From positions 205,645-216,374 of the forward strand of contig MU646800.1 of NCBI GenBank assembly GCA_026770585.1: a DNA stretch of 10,730 bases, given 5' to 3'. This DNA comes from Baffinella frigidus. Taxonomy: Eukaryota > Cryptophyceae > Cryptomonadales > Baffinellaceae. Shown here in pieces: positions 1-5,237 of this stretch; positions within the stretch are counted from its first letter, which is position 1; each line of letters opens with the position of its first letter. The notes below the pieces were generated by a model. That model saw only the letters and a program-made list of their open reading frames with translations. It had not been told where the DNA came from and searched no databases. The position numbers were made by a program, and so were the translations under genes.

Positions 1-9
1 TGACAACAG

Positions 10-121
10 GGGTGGGTGGTGTTCGTGGGAGACGAGCCCAAGGCCTTCTCCCCGTTGGCGCTGGGCGAGGCGCCTCTCTCCGACGCTGGGCTTTCGCATG
101 GCAGCACCCTCCACGTACAAG
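10..121 (+). CDS. Internal exon, C-terminal half of a ubiquitin-like domain (C0)
   Basis: Open in frame 1 from an acceptor-like ACAACAG at 3-9 to a GT at 122. The peptide starts GWVVFVGDEPKAF, passes through APLSDAGLSHG and ends in STLHVQ. This follows the order of ubiquitin's second half: beta3 (RLIFAGK-like), then LSDYNI-like, then the STLHLV-like last strand. The start is phase 0 if the acceptor is right, which suits the phase-0 end of the helix exon at 8564-8633. The exon would end in phase 1 at CAAG|GTCTAC. Decayed repeats of its 3' end recur to 1386. UBL assignment is by eye; the upstream part lies outside the window. It could be a live exon or the best-preserved relic. Confidence 0.5.
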
Positions 122-184
122 GTCTACTCCTCTTCTTCTTTATTATTACTCTCGATACAGGTCCTAACTGAGGCCCTTGAGCCT
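122..184 (+). other. Pyrimidine tract, 3' splice-site-like CAG and a repeated 3' segment
   Basis: A pyrimidine-rich stretch (CTCCTCTTCTTCTTT) leads into TTACTCTCGATACAG at 146-160 and the segment GTCCTAACTGAGGCCCTTGA. The same run, with the pyrimidine tract expanded to a long TTC microsatellite, recurs at 7854-7942. The two copies suggest a duplicated intron 3' end plus exon start. If 122-160 were spliced out as a 39-nt intron, the reading frame of the upstream exon would hit a stop within four codons, so this pairing is probably not the functional one. Confidence 0.35.
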
Positions 185-244
185 TGGTCTAACAGTCTGA
201 AACTGAGCTAGAGAGTTTGGCTACCAACCAGCTAGCTAGCTAGC

Positions 245-485
245 TATTGTACTTTTCGGGTCAGCGCGGATTTTGGGTCGGGGTCGGGAAGTCGGGAAAA
301 ATCGAAAATATCGAAAAAGGGCTCTAGTATTTGTACATATTATGGGTGGGGGGTGCATCTTGTCATCATATCAATGCATAAGACAGCATAAAACTTTAGA
401 TGGACGCATCGATTTTCGAGATTTTCATTTCCCGACTCCCCGACCCGACCTCGAGAAAATCCGCGCTGACCCGAAAAGTACAATA
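245..485. mobile_element. MITE with long terminal inverted repeats and TA flanks
   Basis: The left arm begins TTGTACTTTTCGGGTCAGCG at 247 and continues through GGGTCGGGGTCGGGAAGTCG. The right arm ends at 483 with its reverse complement (CGCTGACCCGAAAAGTACAA). The arms are about 70 bp with few mismatches and the interior is about 100 bp. TA dinucleotides at 245-246 and 484-485 look like a target duplication, as for Tc1/mariner-type (Stowaway-like) MITEs. The target lies beside a (CTAG)n run at 227-246. There is no transposase; the open frame crossing it is arm sequence. Confidence 0.8.
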
Positions 486-521
486 CCCAGTCAGTTAGTC
501 AGTGGATGGCACAGGTCTATT

Positions 522-685
522 TCTGCCTCACTCGTGGGTGGTGGTGCACTTGAAAGGCACCATCCACGTACACGGTCTGAGCCCAAACAGACTGAGAGAG
601 AGCCTGAGTGAGGCAGAGGTTTCCCAGCGCTGCCTCACTCGTGGGCGGTGCACTCGGCACCACCCTTTACATACACCATCCACTT
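522..685 (+). pseudogene. Two decayed copies of the C repeat (UBL C-terminal segment)
   Basis: Copy 1 (522-630) reads TGCCTCACTCGTGGGTGG, then GGCACCATCCACGTACACGG, then GTCTGAGCCCAAACAGACTG. Copy 2 (631-685) repeats TGCCTCACTCGTGGGCGGTG with CGGCACCACCCTTTACATAC. The part matching ACCCTCCACGTACAAGG is the end of the exon at 10-121 (STLHVQ). Frames are broken and no long open frame remains. Copy 1 is also bounded by an inverted pair (CTGCCTCACTC at 523 and GAGTGAGGCAG at 606-616). Confidence 0.45.
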
Positions 686-745
686 TGGGGTTGAGATGTG
701 GGGGTTGGGGGATAGGGATGAGGGGTGAGGGTTGAGGGAGCTCGG
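684..745. repeat. G-rich degenerate telomere-like heptamer run
   Basis: Reads TTTGGGGTTGAGATGTGGGG, then GTTGGGGGATAGGGATGAGG, then GGTGAGGGTTGAGGG. The spacing of G-runs is near seven, and the run is the G-strand counterpart of the C-rich heptamer runs at 1590, 4700 and 9556. Downstream to about 880 I see only further G-rich low-complexity sequence and no gene. Confidence 0.4.
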
Positions 746-886
746 GTGGTAGGGGGTGAAAGAGGCTCTGCTGCTACTACGCTCGCCAACGTCCTCACAG
801 ACAGGTTCACACTCGTCCGTTAGAGTATAAGGCACCGGGTACAGGGGTCAGGGGTCGGGGTTGACACGATAGTGGTTAATGAGAAA

Positions 887-1075
887 GCTCTGTCTCACTC
901 GTGGGCGGTGCACTCGGCATCTCCCTTTACATACAAGGTACCTCCCGTTCAAGTGTTTCCTCCCGGTTCAATTAGTCAGCCCCCGCTGCACCCTTCACAT
1001 ACAAGTTCTGAGCCGAAATAGACTGAGGCAGAGCCTAAGTGAGGCAGAGGTTTCTCGTGGGCGGTGCACTCGGCA
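887..1075 (+). pseudogene. Further decayed C repeats
   Basis: 887-935 repeats CTCTGTCTCACTCGTGGGCG and CTCGGCATCTCCCTTTACAT, ending ACAAGGTA. 988-1048 repeats CTGCACCCTTCACATACAAG with AGACTGAGGCAGAGCCTAAG. 1054-1075 is a 22-nt CTCGTGGGCGGTGCACTCGG unit that is identical at 1279-1300, on the other side of the foldback element. No continuous frame survives. Confidence 0.45.
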
Positions 1076-1082
1076 GCACCCC

Positions 1083-1277
1083 GAGACGTTTTGGTCCTAG
1101 GATCCCTCGGCCTACGGTAGGAGGTCCTAGGCAATGCCGTATGCCCAACTATACTAATAGGGTAACGGCCTGAAAATGGGGTAGTTAGGCCTACGGCATT
1201 GCCTAGGACCTCCTACCGTAGGCCGAGACTCTTTGGTCCTAGGATCCCTCGGCCTACGGTAGGAGGTCCTAGGCAAT
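1083..1277. mobile_element. CCTACGG/CCTAGG foldback element
   Basis: Inverted arms of about 35 bp (1108-1143 and 1190-1225) read CGGCCTACGGTAGGAGGTCC and its complement around a 46-bp centre. In addition, a 53-bp direct repeat (1083-1135 and 1225-1277) starts GAGAC, carries TTTGGTCCTAGGATCCCTCG and ends TAGGCAAT. The element therefore reads arm, centre, inverse arm, direct arm. It sits between two identical 22-nt C-repeat fragments. A relative lies at 10384-10534, and the P family shares the CCTACCGTAGGG...CCTAGG core. Confidence 0.75.
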
Positions 1278-1278
1278 A

Positions 1279-1386
1279 CTCGTGGGCGGTGCACTCGGCA
1301 TCATCCTTTACATACACCCTCCACGTACAAGGTCTAGCTCTGTCTCAACATACACCCTCCACGTACAAGGTCTAGCTCTGCCTCAA
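1279..1386 (+). repeat. C repeat with a 38-bp tandem duplication
   Basis: After the 22-nt CTCGTGGGCGG unit, a 38-bp segment occurs twice (1311-1348 and 1349-1386), with one clear difference (CTGTCTCAA against CTGCCTCAA). Each unit holds CATACACCCTCCACGTACAA followed by GGTCTAGCTCTG. The first part is the exon end (TLHVQ) and the second the recurrent post-exon motif GTCTAGCTCTGCCTCA. Confidence 0.7.
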
Positions 1387-1406
1387 CTCCATTTGGGCCC
1401 ACCGAT

Positions 1407-1616
1407 GTGGTGAGCGTGGGCTCTTTCCCGCTCCAAAGTTGGCGGGTTTTCACCGCACACCCAGCATGTCATCTTGTCAACACTCGGTCAACCCGACTGA
1501 GGCAGAGATCGAAGGTGCCCTCCGCCCTCCCACCTCAAAACGTTCTGATCGATTTTATACGTTCTGGTACAGATTCTGCCCGGGTCAGTCAGGCAGCCCT
1601 GAACCCTACACCCTAA
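1407..1616 (+). other. Overlapping open frames, no recognised product
   Basis: Two plus-strand frames stay open together here (1407-1616, 69 codons, and 1439-1630, 63 codons). The first ends with PPQNVLIDFIRSGTDSARV. Neither resembles a family I know, and overlapping open frames this short are expected by chance. A donor-like GTGAGC follows at 1409. I keep it only as the sole open region in this stretch. Confidence 0.15.
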
Positions 1617-1630
1617 ACCCGAAACCCTGA
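1590..1630. repeat. Interstitial telomere-like CCCTAAA heptamers
   Basis: Consecutive seven-base units CCCTGAA, CCCTACA, CCCTAAA, CCCGAAA, CCCTGA occur here. One unit is the exact plant/algal-type telomere C-strand heptamer; the others differ by one or two bases. Confidence 0.6.
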
Positions 1631-1901
1631 TCCAGGGGAGGGGGCAGAAGGAGCAGCGCTCCAGAAGCTCGAGACGCTCTGTTTCGGGCTTTCTCTGCGG
1701 TTCAGCCTGCAGGGTCCGTCCAACGAAAAGCCCGCCAACGAAAAGTCCGCCAACGAAAAGTCCGCCAATGAAAAACCCGCCATCGAAAAGGCTGCGAACA
1801 AGGGCACGGTCGCTGCTGACTCACGGTCAGGCCCTGTCTTCGCTTTACACTCTTTTCCCAGTCGCTTTACACTGCGCCCTTCTGGCTGCGCCTTCTTCTG
1901 A
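1617..1901 (+). CDS. Coding-like segment with NEKPA/S pentapeptide repeats
   Basis: A 94-codon stop-to-stop frame with no ATG start, so an internal exon if real. It opens with a Gly/Ala-rich stretch (DPGEGAEGAALQKLETLCFG), then LSLRFSLQG, then five tandem pentapeptides (NEKPA, NEKSA, NEKSA, NEKPA, IEKAA). The DNA units are 15 bp, at 1719-1793, with third-base changes such as AAC to AAT that keep the amino acid. The C-terminal third is nondescript and stops at 1899-1901. A GTGAGT donor-like site follows at 1916. The minus-strand frame over the same repeat (SLADF repeats) is equally open, so strand is not certain. Confidence 0.35.
   Translation, partial: TRNPDPGEGAEGAALQKLETLCFGLSLRFSLQGPSNEKPANEKSANEKSANEKPAIEKAANKGTVAADSRSGPVFALHSFPSRFTLRPSGCAFF
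1719..1805 (+). repeat. 15-bp tandem repeat
   Basis: Units of GCCAACGAAAAGTCC: five full and one partial copy (1719, 1734, 1749, 1764, 1779, then 1794-1805). All differences are substitutions and there are no indels, so every frame stays open. Confidence 0.85.
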
Positions 1902-1920
1902 CTGATCCCATCCCGGTGAG

Positions 1921-2012
1921 TTTTTAACTTAAAAACTTGCCACCATAGGGAATTGGATCTTTTTCTTGAGGAATTGGGCTGGTGGCTCCAATTTCCTATG
2001 GGTTAAGACTAT
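1921..2012. repeat. Imperfect foldback
   Basis: CCATAGGGAATTGG on the left pairs with CCAATTTCCTATGG on the right, with outer TTTTTAAC and GTTAAGACT also partly complementary. This is a decayed MITE-like hairpin. I see no gene in 1902-2050. Confidence 0.45.
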
Positions 2013-2052
2013 CGAAATTGAATGCTCGCCTCGATTAGATCAAAGGGCTTCC

Positions 2053-2290
2053 CGGTGCATCAGCGTGTCCCTCGCGCCATCCGCGTGTTGATACCACCGA
2101 CCACCTACAGGAAAATTCGCACGCAGTGCTTGGGTGCGGTAAGTCCAAGGGCTCCTTCAAGAGACGCGGTCTCAGGAGCGCTACGGCCTATTGGAGTGCA
2201 ACACTGCATGCTCTCCACCCCGAAACTCATCTCGGAAGACAAATGAATAATCGCTGGTGCATCAGCGTGTCCCTCGCGCCTTCCGCGTGA
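2053..2290 (+). pseudogene. Two truncated A-exon (UBL helix) fragments split by an insert
   Basis: CGGTGCATCAGCGTGTCCCT with CGCGCCATCCGCGTG occurs at 2053-2087. An almost identical fragment (GGTGCATCAGCGTGTCCCTC, then GCGCCTTCCGCGTG) occurs at 2255-2288. It encodes the SVSLAPSA piece found in full at 2991-3065 and lacks the upstream helix codons. The 2088-2235 segment lies between them, so the pair looks like a duplication around an insertion. Confidence 0.5.
2088..2235. repeat. Segment present again, inverted, 1.6 kb downstream
   Basis: 2088-2192 (TTGATACCACCGACCACCTA through GGAGCGCTACGGCC) is the reverse complement, with scattered differences, of 3794-3897. 2190-2235 (CCTATTGGAGTGCAACACTG through CTCATCTCGG) matches the arms of the giant foldback at 3383-3432 and, inverted, 3636-3682. 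It contains CTACAG|G at 2105-2111 and a strong donor-like GCG|GTAAGT at 2138-2146, bounding a possible short exon. Confidence 0.7.
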
Positions 2291-2340
2291 TCGAATCTTC
2301 TAGATTCGATTCGAATCCGATTCGAATCTTCTAGAAGGAA
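2289..2340. repeat. Short palindrome cluster
   Basis: Repeated self-complementary blocks: GAATCTTCTAGATTCGATTC and GATTCGAATCTTCTAGAA. It abuts the truncated A fragment and has no coding signal. 2341-2400 holds nothing I can name. Confidence 0.5.
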
Positions 2341-2445
2341 TCGACCAGCTCCGGAATTTACACTCTATTTTAACCCCGAACACCGAGACCCGATACCCTC
2401 AGCACAGTCAACCCAACTTATTGTGGCAATTAATATTTTCGAAAG

Positions 2446-2541
2446 GTGGGCGATGGGGCGAGTCAAGGAGGAGCTTTTGAAGAGTGTGTCCCTCGCGCAG
2501 TCAGGATTCGTTCTTGTCCTGGCACATAAATCATGCCAGGG
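2446..2541 (+). pseudogene. A exon copy 3 (UBL helix plus next strand)
   Basis: An acceptor-like TTCGAAAG precedes G|TGG GCG ATG. The frame gives WAMGRVKEELLKSVSLAQSG, then FVLVLAHKS, then a stop at 2539. The helix part matches A6. The end is longer because the donor seen in A6 (TTCAG|GTCAGT) is altered here. If spliced as in A6 there is no donor, so it is probably dead. Confidence 0.5.
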
Positions 2542-2570
2542 TTAGTCACGAGAGTGGTGGCGCGCTCAGG

Positions 2571-2692
2571 ATCAACAATGATTTATTTATTTATTTATTT
2601 ATGATCTTGTGTATTATCTACATTTAAACCTAAATTTTCCTTTGGTAATTGATATTTGGTGCAGGTGGACGATAGGGCGGGTCAAGGAGGAG
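2571..2692 (+). pseudogene. Duplicated intron 3' end plus truncated A exon (copy 4)
   Basis: GGATCAACAATGATTTATTT starts a roughly 95-bp AT-rich stretch with (TTTA)n. It ends GATATTTGGTGCAG at 2664 and is followed by G|TGG ACG ATA and RVKEEL, cut off at 2692. The whole unit (GGATCA.CAAT.ATTTATTT to GCAG) repeats at 2701-2789 before A5. The acceptor is therefore duplicated together with its exon. The (TTTA)n run is longer in this copy. Confidence 0.55.
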
Positions 2693-2789
2693 CTTTCTTC
2701 AGGATCAGCAATAATTTATTTATGTTTGATCGTGTGTACTACATGTATTTTACCCTACAAATTCTTGTGGTAATGAACGTTTTCTGCAG

Positions 2790-2850
2790 ATGGACGATGG
2801 AGCGAGTGAAGGAGGAGCTAGCTAAGAGCCTTGGAAGAGACAGGAGAGAG
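2790..2850 (+). CDS. A exon copy 5 (UBL helix)
   Basis: After GAACGTTTTCTGCAG the sequence reads A|TGG ACG ATG, giving WTMERVKEELAKS, then diverges to LGRDRREAQLRT. It lies in a 174-codon open frame (2656-3180) that also contains A6, so no stop separates the two helices even unspliced. Codon differences from A6 in the shared part are few and mostly silent (AAGAGC kept, GCT for GCC). The diverged tail suggests replacement of the 3' end. No clear donor was found. Confidence 0.4.
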
Positions 2851-2990
2851 GCCCAGCTCAGAACCGTCGAGAAAAGTGAAATCGGCCGAGGGGATCAGAA
2901 GTTAGAGGACACATGTTCTGGGGATTTTCACATTCCTATAGGAATGGCTCAAAGGGGTTGGGCCCCCTCGGTAATGAACGTTTTCTACAG

Positions 2991-3065
2991 GTGGACGATG
3001 GGGCGAGTGAAGGAGGAGCTAGCCAAGAGCGTGTCCCTCTCGCCATCCGCGTTCCGCGTGTTCAG
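2991..3065 (+). CDS. A exon copy 6, best-preserved UBL helix exon
   Basis: Bounded by GAACGTTTTCTACAG at 2990 and a donor TTCAG|GTCAGT at 3066. It is 75 nt long, phase 2 at both ends (G, 24 codons, AG). The peptide is WTMGRVKEELAKSVSL, then SPSAFRVF, resembling ubiquitin's [20 protein letters not shown] region: V-K helix, then the turn before beta3. Phase and position fit downstream exon B2 (G|GAA GGG CTG) and upstream D exons (CG|GTCTAG). UBL identity is by eye. Four other copies surround it; this one alone has both splice sites. Confidence 0.5.
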
Positions 3066-3200
3066 GTCAGTCCACACGCAATCTTTCAGGTCAGTCCACA
3101 CACAATCTTTCAGGTCAGTCCACACGAAATCTCGCGTGTTCAGGTCAGTCCACACAGAATCCACCTCCATTTTTCTTTAGGTCAGTCCACACGGGATCCT
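3066..3200 (+). repeat. 24-bp tandem repeat made of splice-site-like CAG|GTCAGT units
   Basis: GTCAGTCCACACGCAATCTT with TCAG repeats at 3066, 3090 and 3114, then expanded units at 3144 and 3181. Each unit start is preceded by TTCAG (or TTTAG), an acceptor-like end, and begins GTCAGT, a donor-like start. Translated in the frame of A6 it gives FRSVHTQS repeats. 3147-3180 contains CCACCTCCATTTTTCTTTAG, a good pyrimidine tract and AG. Confidence 0.75.
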
Positions 3201-3204
3201 CCTG

Positions 3205-3273
3205 AGAGAGAGAGCTTTATCACCACCCACACGGCCGCCATTGATCACTACCCACACGGCTGTCATAGAGCTT
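3205..3273. repeat. Extra copies of the CACTACCCACACGGCCGCC motif
   Basis: GAGCTTTATCACCACCCACA with CGGCCGCC at 3210, and ATCACTACCCACACGGCTGT at 3244, are outlying copies of the direct repeat that forms the outer arms of the next foldback. Confidence 0.6.
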
Positions 3274-3793
3274 TATAGCTTTATCACTACCCACACGGCC
3301 GCCAGTAAATAAGACCGTCCACCACTTTAGAGCTTTATCACTACCCACACGGCCGCCACTGATGTACTCCCGCCGAGGCTGGGCCTATTGGAGTGCAACA
3401 CTGCATGCTCTCCGCCCCGAAACTCATCTCGAACGACAACGGAACCAGTGTCACTTTCATGCTATCTTAGGCGTGGGTTGTATTGGGCCTCGACTGCTCC
3501 TCCGTGTCGGGGTAGAGAGCGTGTGGTGTTGCACTCCACGCTTTTATTTCTGGCATGTTAGGGTGGTTGTTTCCATCTTGGGCATACAACCCATGCCTAA
3601 GATAGCATGAAAGTGACACTGATTCAGATGTCTTCCGAGATGAGTTCCTGGGTGGAGAGCATGCAGTGTTGCACTCCAATAGGCACAGCCTCTGCGGGAG
3701 TACATCAGTGGCGGCCGTGTGGGTAGTGATAAAGCTCTAAAGTGGTGGACGATCTTATGTACTGGCGGCCGTGTGGGTAGTGATAAAGTTCTA
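3274..3793. mobile_element. Giant foldback element, about 210-bp arms
   Basis: The left arm 3274-3483 and right arm 3584-3793 are inverted copies with a 100-bp spacer. Each arm has two copies of CTTTATCACTACCCACACGG (3278 and 3334; inverted at 3716 and 3767), then TGATGTACTCCCGC, then CCTATTGGAGTGCAACACTG, then GTGTCACTTTCATGCTATCT next to the spacer. The spacer carries a stray GTGTTGCACTCCA. The open frames on both strands are arm sequence. Modular arms with internal direct repeats suggest a Foldback-type element or repeated nested insertion. No transposase. Confidence 0.75.
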
Positions 3794-3897
3794 GGCCGTA
3801 GCGCTCCAAGAGACTGCGTCGCTTGCAGGAGCCTTTGGACTTACCGCACCCAAGCACTGTGTGCGAATTTCCCTGTAGTTGGTCGGTGGTATCAACA
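3794..3897 (-). repeat. Inverted partner of 2088-2192
   Basis: GGCCGTAGCGCTCCAAGAGA through GGTCGGTGGTATCAAC. On the minus strand it shows CTACAG|GGAAATTCGCAC and GGGTGCG|GTAAGT, the same acceptor and donor pair as the plus-strand copy, so both splice-like sites survived duplication. It joins the right edge of the giant foldback directly. Confidence 0.65.
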
Positions 3898-4217
3898 ACC
3901 GCACGGTTGGTCATTATTCGCCGGTTGTTTGGAAGTGTTTGGATCCGGTGGTCTCGGCTAGAGCGCTGTGCAGAGAAGTTGGCCACCGAAATATGGGAAA
4001 ATGGGAAAATTGGAGCCATTTTGTCAACTTTTGAGAAATTTATGATACTAAATTTCTCAAAAGTTGACAAAATGACCCCAATTTCTCGATGTTCCATTAT
4101 TTCCCGTGGCCAACTTCTCTGCACAGCGCTCTAACGTACGGTCGGTTGCCGGACGCCTTCCGCTCGAGAATGCGGTTCGAGAACCCTATTTACATGTGGG
4201 TAAAAAGAAGGTTATAA
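3823..4217 (+). pseudogene. Open frame interrupted by a MITE, no recognised family
   Basis: 3823-3958 is open and includes TTARLVIIRRLFGSVWIRW. After the MITE, the matching frame from 4134 gives TYGRLPDAFRSRM, then FENPIYMWVKRRL, and a stop at about 4216. Removing the MITE with one TA copy leaves the two parts in the same frame. The first part overlaps the inverted repeat 3794-3897, and a minus-strand frame is also open there, so the coding strand is unproven. Confidence 0.3.
3959..4133. mobile_element. 171-bp MITE with near full-length inverted arms and TA flanks
   Basis: Arms run GAGCGCTGTGCAGAGAAGTT from 3961 to the complement ending CTCTGCACAGCGCTC at 4131. The inner part is TTGTCAACTTTTGAGAAATT mirrored by AATTTCTCAAAAGTTGACAA around TATGATAC. 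TA at 3959-3960 and 4132-4133 is the likely target duplication (Tc1/mariner-type habit). The TIRs differ from the element at 247-483, so it is a separate family. Confidence 0.85.
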
Positions 4218-4365
4218 CCCTTTCTACCAGGATGACGCTATTCCAACCTCGTGACTGTGGAAATGTCGCAGAGTTCGTGACCATTCTCACGAAAGTTACT
4301 ACACAAATATTACAACTCACTTTTAAATAGGCCCCTCTATCATTCTCGTGCGGTTGCTATCAGCT
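4217..4365. other. Unassigned stretch
   Basis: Contains a short frame ending VAEFVTILTKVTTQILQLTF at about 4327 and a small GTTATAACCC palindrome. I recognise no gene, RNA or repeat here. Confidence 0.3.
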
Positions 4366-4498
4366 GGATTCCTGGCTCTGCCTGAGTTTTATTATGGCGC
4401 GTCCTTAAAAAGTTTTTAAGAGCAGACATCCGGCACAAAAGGGCGAATAGAAAGCCTTTAGGACGGGCCAGAATAAAACCCAGGCAGAGCTAGGATTC
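4366..4498. mobile_element. Foldback built from the CTCTGCCTGAG segment
   Basis: The left arm 4366-4407 (GGATTCCTGGCTCTGCCTGA, then GTTTTATTATGGCGCGTCC) pairs with 4457-4498 (TTTAGGACGGGCCAGAATAA, then AACCCAGGCAGAGCTAGGATTCC). A directly repeated, non-inverted relative of the same arm (CTCTGCCTGAGTTTGATTCT, then GGCTCGTCTTTGAAG) lies at 4601-4637. The arms are thus copies of local host repeat DNA. The loop has CCTTAAAAAGTTTTTAAG. Confidence 0.7.
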
Positions 4499-4668
4499 CA
4501 CACACTCTGGATCTCACGATTTCGTCTTTGATGGATATCCAGTAAACTTCATTGATTGATGGCACGGGGGTAAGAGAGCCTGGGTGGGGCACCCCTCTTT
4601 GCTCTGCCTGAGTTTGATTCTGGCTCGTCTTTGAAGTATTTACGCTGATTTCTGGCGCGGGTGGCAGG

Positions 4669-4722
4669 GAAGGTCTGGGGGAGGTGCCGTGGATTGAACA
4701 TCCCCAACCCCCACACAATAAA
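4669..4722 (+). pseudogene. B exon copy 1 (start of UBL C-terminal half)
   Basis: TGGCAG|GGAAGGTCTGGGGGAGG matches the start of B2 (TGGCAG|GGAAGGGCTGGGGGAGG), giving EGLGEVPWI, then runs into AT/C-rich heptamer sequence and a stop. The VKDTGVCDGD part is missing. Confidence 0.5.
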
Positions 4723-4757
4723 CACTAAACTCTAAACACTCAACGCCAATCCCAAAT
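4700..4757. repeat. Degenerate telomere-like heptamers
   Basis: CCCCAACCCCCACACAATAA, then ACACTAAACTCTAAACACTC, then AACGCCAATCCC: seven-base periodicity related to CCCTAAA, more decayed than at 1590. It replaces the 3' part of B1. Confidence 0.4.
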
Positions 4758-4803
4758 CGGAGGAGACGGGAGTCAAAATGAGGTCAACGTTGATTGATGG
4801 CAG

Positions 4804-4890
4804 GGAAGGGCTGGGGGAGGTGCGGTGGATGGACGATCGGGTGAAGGACACGGGCGTGTGTGACGGGGACCTACTGCTCCTCCACAAGGG
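4804..4890 (+). CDS. B exon copy 2, best-preserved UBL C-terminal exon
   Basis: Acceptor-like GATTGATGGCAG ends at 4803. The exon is 87 nt, phase 2 at both ends (G, 28 codons, GG), with a donor-like GTGCGA at 4891. The peptide is EGLGEVRWMDDRVKDTGVC, then DGDLLLLHK. The pattern V-x-D-x-GV-x-DGD-x-L-x-L is the loop-to-last-strand signature of UBL domains (ubiquitin LSDYNIQKESTLHLV). Its start phase matches the end of A6 (AG|G), so A6 plus B2 joins in frame. Only copies B4 and B5 keep a similar donor. Confidence 0.5.
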
Positions 4891-4929
4891 GTGCGAACCC
4901 GCCCCATCGCTGCCTCGCAGACTTTTCTT

Positions 4930-4969
4930 AAGTTGACATGCTAAGTTTGTGGTACAAACCCGTCAACTT
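4930..4969. repeat. 40-bp hairpin spacer H1
   Basis: AAGTTGAC ... GTCAACTT ends with TGGTACAAACC inside. The surrounding stretch (TTCTTAAGTTGACATGCT upstream, GGAGCGGGAAAGAGCCGACG downstream) recurs before other B copies. It leads straight into B copy 3. Confidence 0.75.
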
Positions 4970-4986
4970 TGGAGCGGGAAAGAGCC

Positions 4987-5052
4987 GACGATCGGGTGAA
5001 GCACACGGGCGTGTGTGACGGGGACCTCTTAATCCTCTGCGGGGGGTGTGGC
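4987..5052 (+). pseudogene. B exon copy 3
   Basis: GACGATCGGGTGAAGCACAC, then GGGCGTGTGTGACGGGGACC encode DDRVKHTGVCDGDLLIL, then Cys and a G-run with GTGTGG. The exon lacks the EGLGEV start because the H spacer joins it directly upstream, so it has no acceptor of the B2 kind. Confidence 0.5.
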
Positions 5053-5075
5053 CCCGCCCGAGATCTCTCTCAGTC

Positions 5076-5124
5076 CATTCCGTAGGGTGCTACCGTATGC
5101 GATACCGTATGGTGGTACGGAATG
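5076..5124. repeat. CATTCCGTA palindrome
   Basis: CATTCCGTA at the left and TACGGAATG at the right enclose CTACCGTATGCGATACCGTA. The leader GATCTCTCTCAGTCCATTCC and the palindrome's left half are repeated at 5961-6008, where they form one arm of a larger foldback. Confidence 0.6.
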
Positions 5125-5137
5125 GGTGAAGGACATT

Positions 5138-5236
5138 CTCTCTCTCTCTCTCAGAGTCTCTCTCTCTCTCAGAGTCTCTCTCTCTCTCTCTCTCAGAGTC
5201 TCTCTCTCTCTCTCTCAGAGTCTCTCTCTCTCTCTC
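5138..5236. repeat. CT microsatellite with CAGAGT interruptions
   Basis: Runs of TCTCTC are broken four times by CAGAGTCTC, giving a higher-order tandem repeat. It interrupts B copy 4: GAATGGGTGAAGGACA stands before it (5121-5136) and again after it (5238-5253). Confidence 0.9.
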
Positions 5237-5237
5237 G

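Noticed and set aside
273-835. Short open frames on both strands (273-611, 502-735, 635-835)
   Set aside because: The first crosses the MITE; the others cover decayed C repeats and G-rich low complexity.
2656-3180. 174-codon frame as one continuous protein
   Set aside because: It reads through two acceptor-like sites and AT-rich intron-like DNA before reaching the A5 and A6 exons; exon-wise reading explains it better, though retained-intron translation cannot be excluded.
3066-3200. Possible CRISPR-like array
   Set aside because: Repeats are directly adjacent 24-bp units with no distinct spacers, and the context is eukaryotic exon DNA.
3362-3679. Opposed open frames of 82 and 70 codons
   Set aside because: They are the two arms of the giant foldback read on either strand, so their similarity to each other is trivial.
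3705-4124. Minus-strand 139-codon open frame
   Set aside because: Runs through the giant foldback, the inverted duplicate and a MITE, three independent repeats; no recognisable domain.
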